Of a DNA stretch of 64,000 nucleotides, positions 61,934 through 64,000 are shown piece by piece. The notes under the pieces were generated by a model. That model searched no databases. It was given only the letters and a program-made list of their open reading frames with translations, and was not told the origin of the DNA. Each line of letters starts with the position of its first letter. Positions within the stretch are counted from its first letter, which is position 1. The DNA comes from Streptomyces sp. NBC_00287. GTDB lineage: Bacteria; Actinomycetota; Actinomycetes; Streptomycetales; Streptomycetaceae. The stretch lies in assembly GCF_036173105.1 (NCBI RefSeq), contig NZ_CP108053.1:2418001-2482000 (forward strand), written 5' to 3'. Position numbers and translations under genes: made by a program.

Positions 61934-62837
61934 AAGAGCCGTACACCGGCCCCGGCTCCTCCGACTCCCCCAGCAGCTTCAGCGCCGTCTCTCCCGCCTC
62001 GCCCGCACCCCACCGCGCCCCCTTGTCCGCGCTCGGGCCCCTTCTCCAGCCCTGCATCACCGTGATGCGGCCGGCCTCTGCCTCGAAGACACGTCCGGTC
62101 ACTCCCGTGCTCGCCGCTGAGCCCAGCCAGACGACCAGTGGGGAGACGTTCTCCGGGGCCATCGCGTCGAAGCCGGACTTCGGGGCTGCCATGGTGGTGG
62201 CGAAGGTCTGCTCCGTCATCCTCGTCCTGGCCGCCGGGGCAACCGCGTTGACCTGGACTCCGTAGCGGGACAGTTCGGCCGCCGCCACCAGTGTCAGCGC
62301 CACGATTCCCGCCTTCGCCGCGCTGTAGTTGCCCTGACCGACCGCACCCAACAGGCCTGCGCCGCTGCTGGTGTTGACGATCCTGGCCGTCGGGGTGCGG
62401 CCCGCCTTCGTCTCCGTGCGCCAGTGGGCCGCCGCATGCTTCAGGGGGAGGAAGTGGCCCTTCAAGTGGACGCGCATCACGGCGTCCCACTCGTCCTCGG
62501 AGAGGTTCACCAGCATCCGGTCCCGAAGGAACCCGGCATTGTTGACCAGCGTGTCCAGACGGCCGTACGCCTCCAAGGCCGTACGGATCAGTGACGCCGC
62601 GCCCTCCGTCGTCGCTACGTCACCGCCGTGGGCCACCGCCTCGCCGCCCGCCGAGCAGATCTCCTCGACGACGCGTGCCGCCGGGCTGTCGGGGTCCGCC
62701 GTGCCGTCGAGGCCGACGCCGAGGTCGTTCACCACCACCCTCGCCCCCTCCGCCGCGAAGGCAAGCGCGTGGGCACGGCCGAGGCCCCGGCCCGCACCGG
62801 TGACGACGACGACCCGTCCGTCGCAGATTCCGGTCAT
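61932..62837 (-). CDS. Short-chain dehydrogenase, Rv3548c-like
   Basis: 301 residues, longer than a classical SDR. NAD(P) site TGAGRGLGRAHAL, 'LVNNAG', catalytic Ser in 'IVNTSSGAG' and Y-x-x-x-K in 'NYSAAKAGI'. 'ARVVVNDLGVGLDGT' and 'DAMAPENVSPLVVWLGSA' plus the 'DKGARW' tail closely match what I recall of M. tuberculosis Rv3548c and the 17beta-HSD4-like group. Rv3548c lies in the KstR2 region for steroid C/D-ring (HIP) breakdown, so a hydroxyacyl-CoA dehydrogenase role is likely. It follows the second SDR by 35 bp. Confidence 0.9.
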   Translation of the reverse strand: MTGICDGRVVVVTGAGRGLGRAHALAFAAEGARVVVNDLGVGLDGTADPDSPAARVVEEICSAGGEAVAHGGDVATTEGAASLIRTALEAYGRLDTLVNNAGFLRDRMLVNLSEDEWDAVMRVHLKGHFLPLKHAAAHWRTETKAGRTPTARIVNTSSGAGLLGAVGQGNYSAAKAGIVALTLVAAAELSRYGVQVNAVAPAARTRMTEQTFATTMAAPKSGFDAMAPENVSPLVVWLGSAASTGVTGRVFEAEAGRITVMQGWRRGPSADKGARWGAGEAGETALKLLGESEEPGPVYGS

Positions 62838-62872
62838 CTCAGCCCTCCCTGTTGGCAGTTGCCGCGCTCATC

Positions 62873-63613
62873 TCACGCCTCCTTGTTGACAGTTGCCGCA
62901 TCCAGAAACGCAGGCCGCTCCCCACCGCCATGCACCTGCAGGCTCGCCCCGGTGACATACGCGGCCGCGTCCGAGGCCAAGAAGACCGCCGCCGCGCCCA
63001 CATCCGCGGGCTCGGCCAGGCGGCCCAGCGGGACCGTCCTCGACACCGCCGCGACACCCTCCTCGCCGCCGTAGTGCAGGTGCGCCAACTCGGTGCGGAC
63101 CATCCCGACCACCAGCGTGTTGACGCGGACCTCCGGCGCCCACTCCACCGCCATCGAGCGGGCCAGGCTCTCCAGTCCCGCCTTCGCCGCCCCGTACGCC
63201 GCCGAACCCGGCGAGGGCCGGCCGCCGCTCACGCTGCCGATCATCACCACGCTCCCCCGGGCCCGCCGCAGCAGCCCGTACGCGGCGAGCGAGACCATCA
63301 ACGGCGCGGTCAGGTTCAGTTCCAGCACGCGCGCGTGCCGCTCCGCGTCCGCCTCGGTCAGGAGCCGGTACGGGGTGCCGCCCGCGTTGTTCACGAGGAC
63401 GTCGAGACGGGGGAGGCCGGAGAAGAAGCGGCTCACCGATGCCGGGTCCCGTACATCCAGAGACCTGAACTCGGCGCCCTCGCACGGCACTTCCGGCGCC
63501 CGACGCGCCCCCACCACCACCTCCGCCCCCGCCTCCACGAAGGCCCGGGCGATCCCGGCGCCGACGCCCCGCGTGCCGCCGGTGACGACGGCGAGCTTCC
63601 CGTTCAGCTCCAT
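62873..63613 (-). CDS. Short-chain dehydrogenase, Rv3549c-like
   Basis: 246 residues, classical SDR size. TGGTRGVGAGIAR binds the cofactor; 'LVNNAGG', the Ser in 'VVMIGSVSGGRPSPGSAAYGAAKAGLESL' and Y-x-x-x-K complete the active site. 'VRVNTLVVGMVRTELAHLHYGGEEGVAAVSRTVPLGRLAEPADVGAAAVFLASDAAAYVTGASLQVHGGGE' is the usual C-terminal part. The position between an Rv3548c-like SDR and a divergent EchA20 gene matches Rv3549c. It probably oxidises or reduces a CoA-linked steroid-ring intermediate. Its start lies just inside a long palindrome. Confidence 0.9.
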   Translation of the reverse strand: MELNGKLAVVTGGTRGVGAGIARAFVEAGAEVVVGARRAPEVPCEGAEFRSLDVRDPASVSRFFSGLPRLDVLVNNAGGTPYRLLTEADAERHARVLELNLTAPLMVSLAAYGLLRRARGSVVMIGSVSGGRPSPGSAAYGAAKAGLESLARSMAVEWAPEVRVNTLVVGMVRTELAHLHYGGEEGVAAVSRTVPLGRLAEPADVGAAAVFLASDAAAYVTGASLQVHGGGERPAFLDAATVNKEA

Positions 63614-63618
63614 CCGCT

Positions 63619-63656
63619 GCTACCTTCCACCTAACAAACGTTAGGTGGAAGGTAGC
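63619..63656. promoter_or_regulatory. 38-bp palindrome, candidate TetR-family operator
   Basis: GCTACCTTCCACCTAAC (63619-63635) and GTTAGGTGGAAGGTAGC (63640-63656) are perfect 17-bp inverted arms around AAAC. It fills nearly the whole 53-bp gap between the divergent SDR and EchA20 genes. The core CCTAAC-N4-GTTAGG is of the type bound by TetR regulators of CoA and lipid catabolism. Its regulator gene is not in the window. Confidence 0.85.
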
Positions 63657-63666
63657 TGATGCGCCC

Positions 63667-64000
63667 ATGAGTGTCTCCACCTCGTCCCCGGAAAAGGGGA
63701 TCCGCGTCGTCACGGTCGACCACCCGCCCGTCAACGCCCTCCCGGTGACCGGCTGGTTCGCGCTGGCCGACGCCGTCCGCACGGCCGGACGCGATCCGGA
63801 GGTGCGGTGTGTGGTGCTGGCCGCCGAGGGGCGCGGCTTCAACGCGGGCGTGGACATCAAGGAAATCCAGGGCCGCGGGCGGGCCGCGCTCATCGGTGCC
63901 AACCGCGGCTGTTTCGAGGCCTTTTCGGCCGTGTACGAGTGCGAGGTCCCCGTGGTGGCGGCGGTGCAGGGTTTCTGTCTCGGAGGCGGCATCGGTCTGG
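63667..64000 (+). CDS. echA20: EchA20-type crotonase-fold CoA hydrolase, truncated by the window end
   Basis: The first 111 residues are present. 'IRVVTVDHPPVNALPVTGWFALADAVRTAG', 'GRGFNAGVDIKEIQGRGRAALIGANRGCFEAFSAVYECEVPVVAAVQGFCLGGGIGL' contains the first oxyanion-hole loop (NAGVDIKE) and the second (GFCLGGGIGL). The phrase order agrees closely with my memory of M. tuberculosis EchA20, which opens the last steroid ring of HIP-CoA rather than hydrating an enoyl-CoA. The gene faces two SDRs across a palindrome. In mycobacteria ipdA and ipdB follow echA20; they would lie beyond 64000. Confidence 0.9.
   Translation, partial: MSVSTSSPEKGIRVVTVDHPPVNALPVTGWFALADAVRTAGRDPEVRCVVLAAEGRGFNAGVDIKEIQGRGRAALIGANRGCFEAFSAVYECEVPVVAAVQGFCLGGGIGL

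Overview
The window is high-GC chromosomal DNA from a Streptomyces-like actinomycete. The evidence is the strong G/C bias at third codon positions, frequent GTG/TTG starts, XRE-DUF5753/DUF397 regulator pairs, several small proteins typical of the genus (DUF6343 and SPW_0924 types), and copies of intergenic hairpin repeats characteristic of Streptomyces genomes. The core gene order (coaE, rpsA, hrpB, polA, a branched-chain amino-acid ABC operon, an ANTAR regulator, pyk, chorismate mutase) is what I would expect in the conserved central part of such a chromosome. I see no insertion sequences, prophage or CRISPR array.

Layout. 0-5 kb: an XRE/DUF397 pair divergent from a HATPase protein, then an ABC exporter. 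5-13 kb: DUF899 protein, a P450 plus MTA/SAH-deaminase-like pair, an endonuclease/exonuclease/phosphatase-family protein, a FUSC membrane protein and a nucleotidyltransferase. 13-17 kb: an NCS1 permease and an Asp/Glu-racemase-family enzyme facing a GntR regulator, with a perfect 16-bp palindrome between them. 16-32 kb: mostly housekeeping (family-5 uracil-DNA glycosylase, coaE, PAC2, rpsA, methyltransferase, hrpB) plus secreted proteins (beta-helix protein, lytic transglycosylase). 32-45 kb: polA, a YdeP-type molybdoenzyme, a thioesterase and a five-gene liv-type ABC operon. 45-48 kb: an ANTAR regulator, an odd tRNA with a CAA anticodon but a short variable loop, an HTH-LAGLIDADG protein directly behind it, and pyk. 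48-60 kb: a Tat-exported 5'-nucleotidase, an orphan DesA/DesB-like pair (amino-acid decarboxylase plus lysine/diamine N-hydroxylase), aminopeptidase N, a receiver-only regulator, chorismate mutase, and an AraC/GH35 beta-galactosidase pair. 60-64 kb: a trypsin-like protease, a metallopeptidase-like protein, and the start of what looks like a steroid C/D-ring catabolic cluster (two SDRs divergent from an EchA20-type enzyme around a 38-bp palindrome).

How the parts work together. Several groups look like functional units: permease, racemase-fold enzyme and GntR regulator for uptake and processing of a hydantoin/allantoin-like or related compound; SBP, two permeases and two ATPases for branched-chain amino acids; the decarboxylase/N-hydroxylase pair for N-hydroxylated amines; and the SDR/SDR/EchA20 group, whose order matches the mycobacterial Rv3548c-Rv3549c-echA20 region.

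The observations I would follow up first are the tRNA/LAGLIDADG locus, the SDR/EchA20 cluster with its long palindrome, the racemase-fold protein that lacks one catalytic cysteine, and the orphan DesAB-like pair with its upstream tandem repeats. All function calls come from reading sequence and from memory of families; no database search was run.
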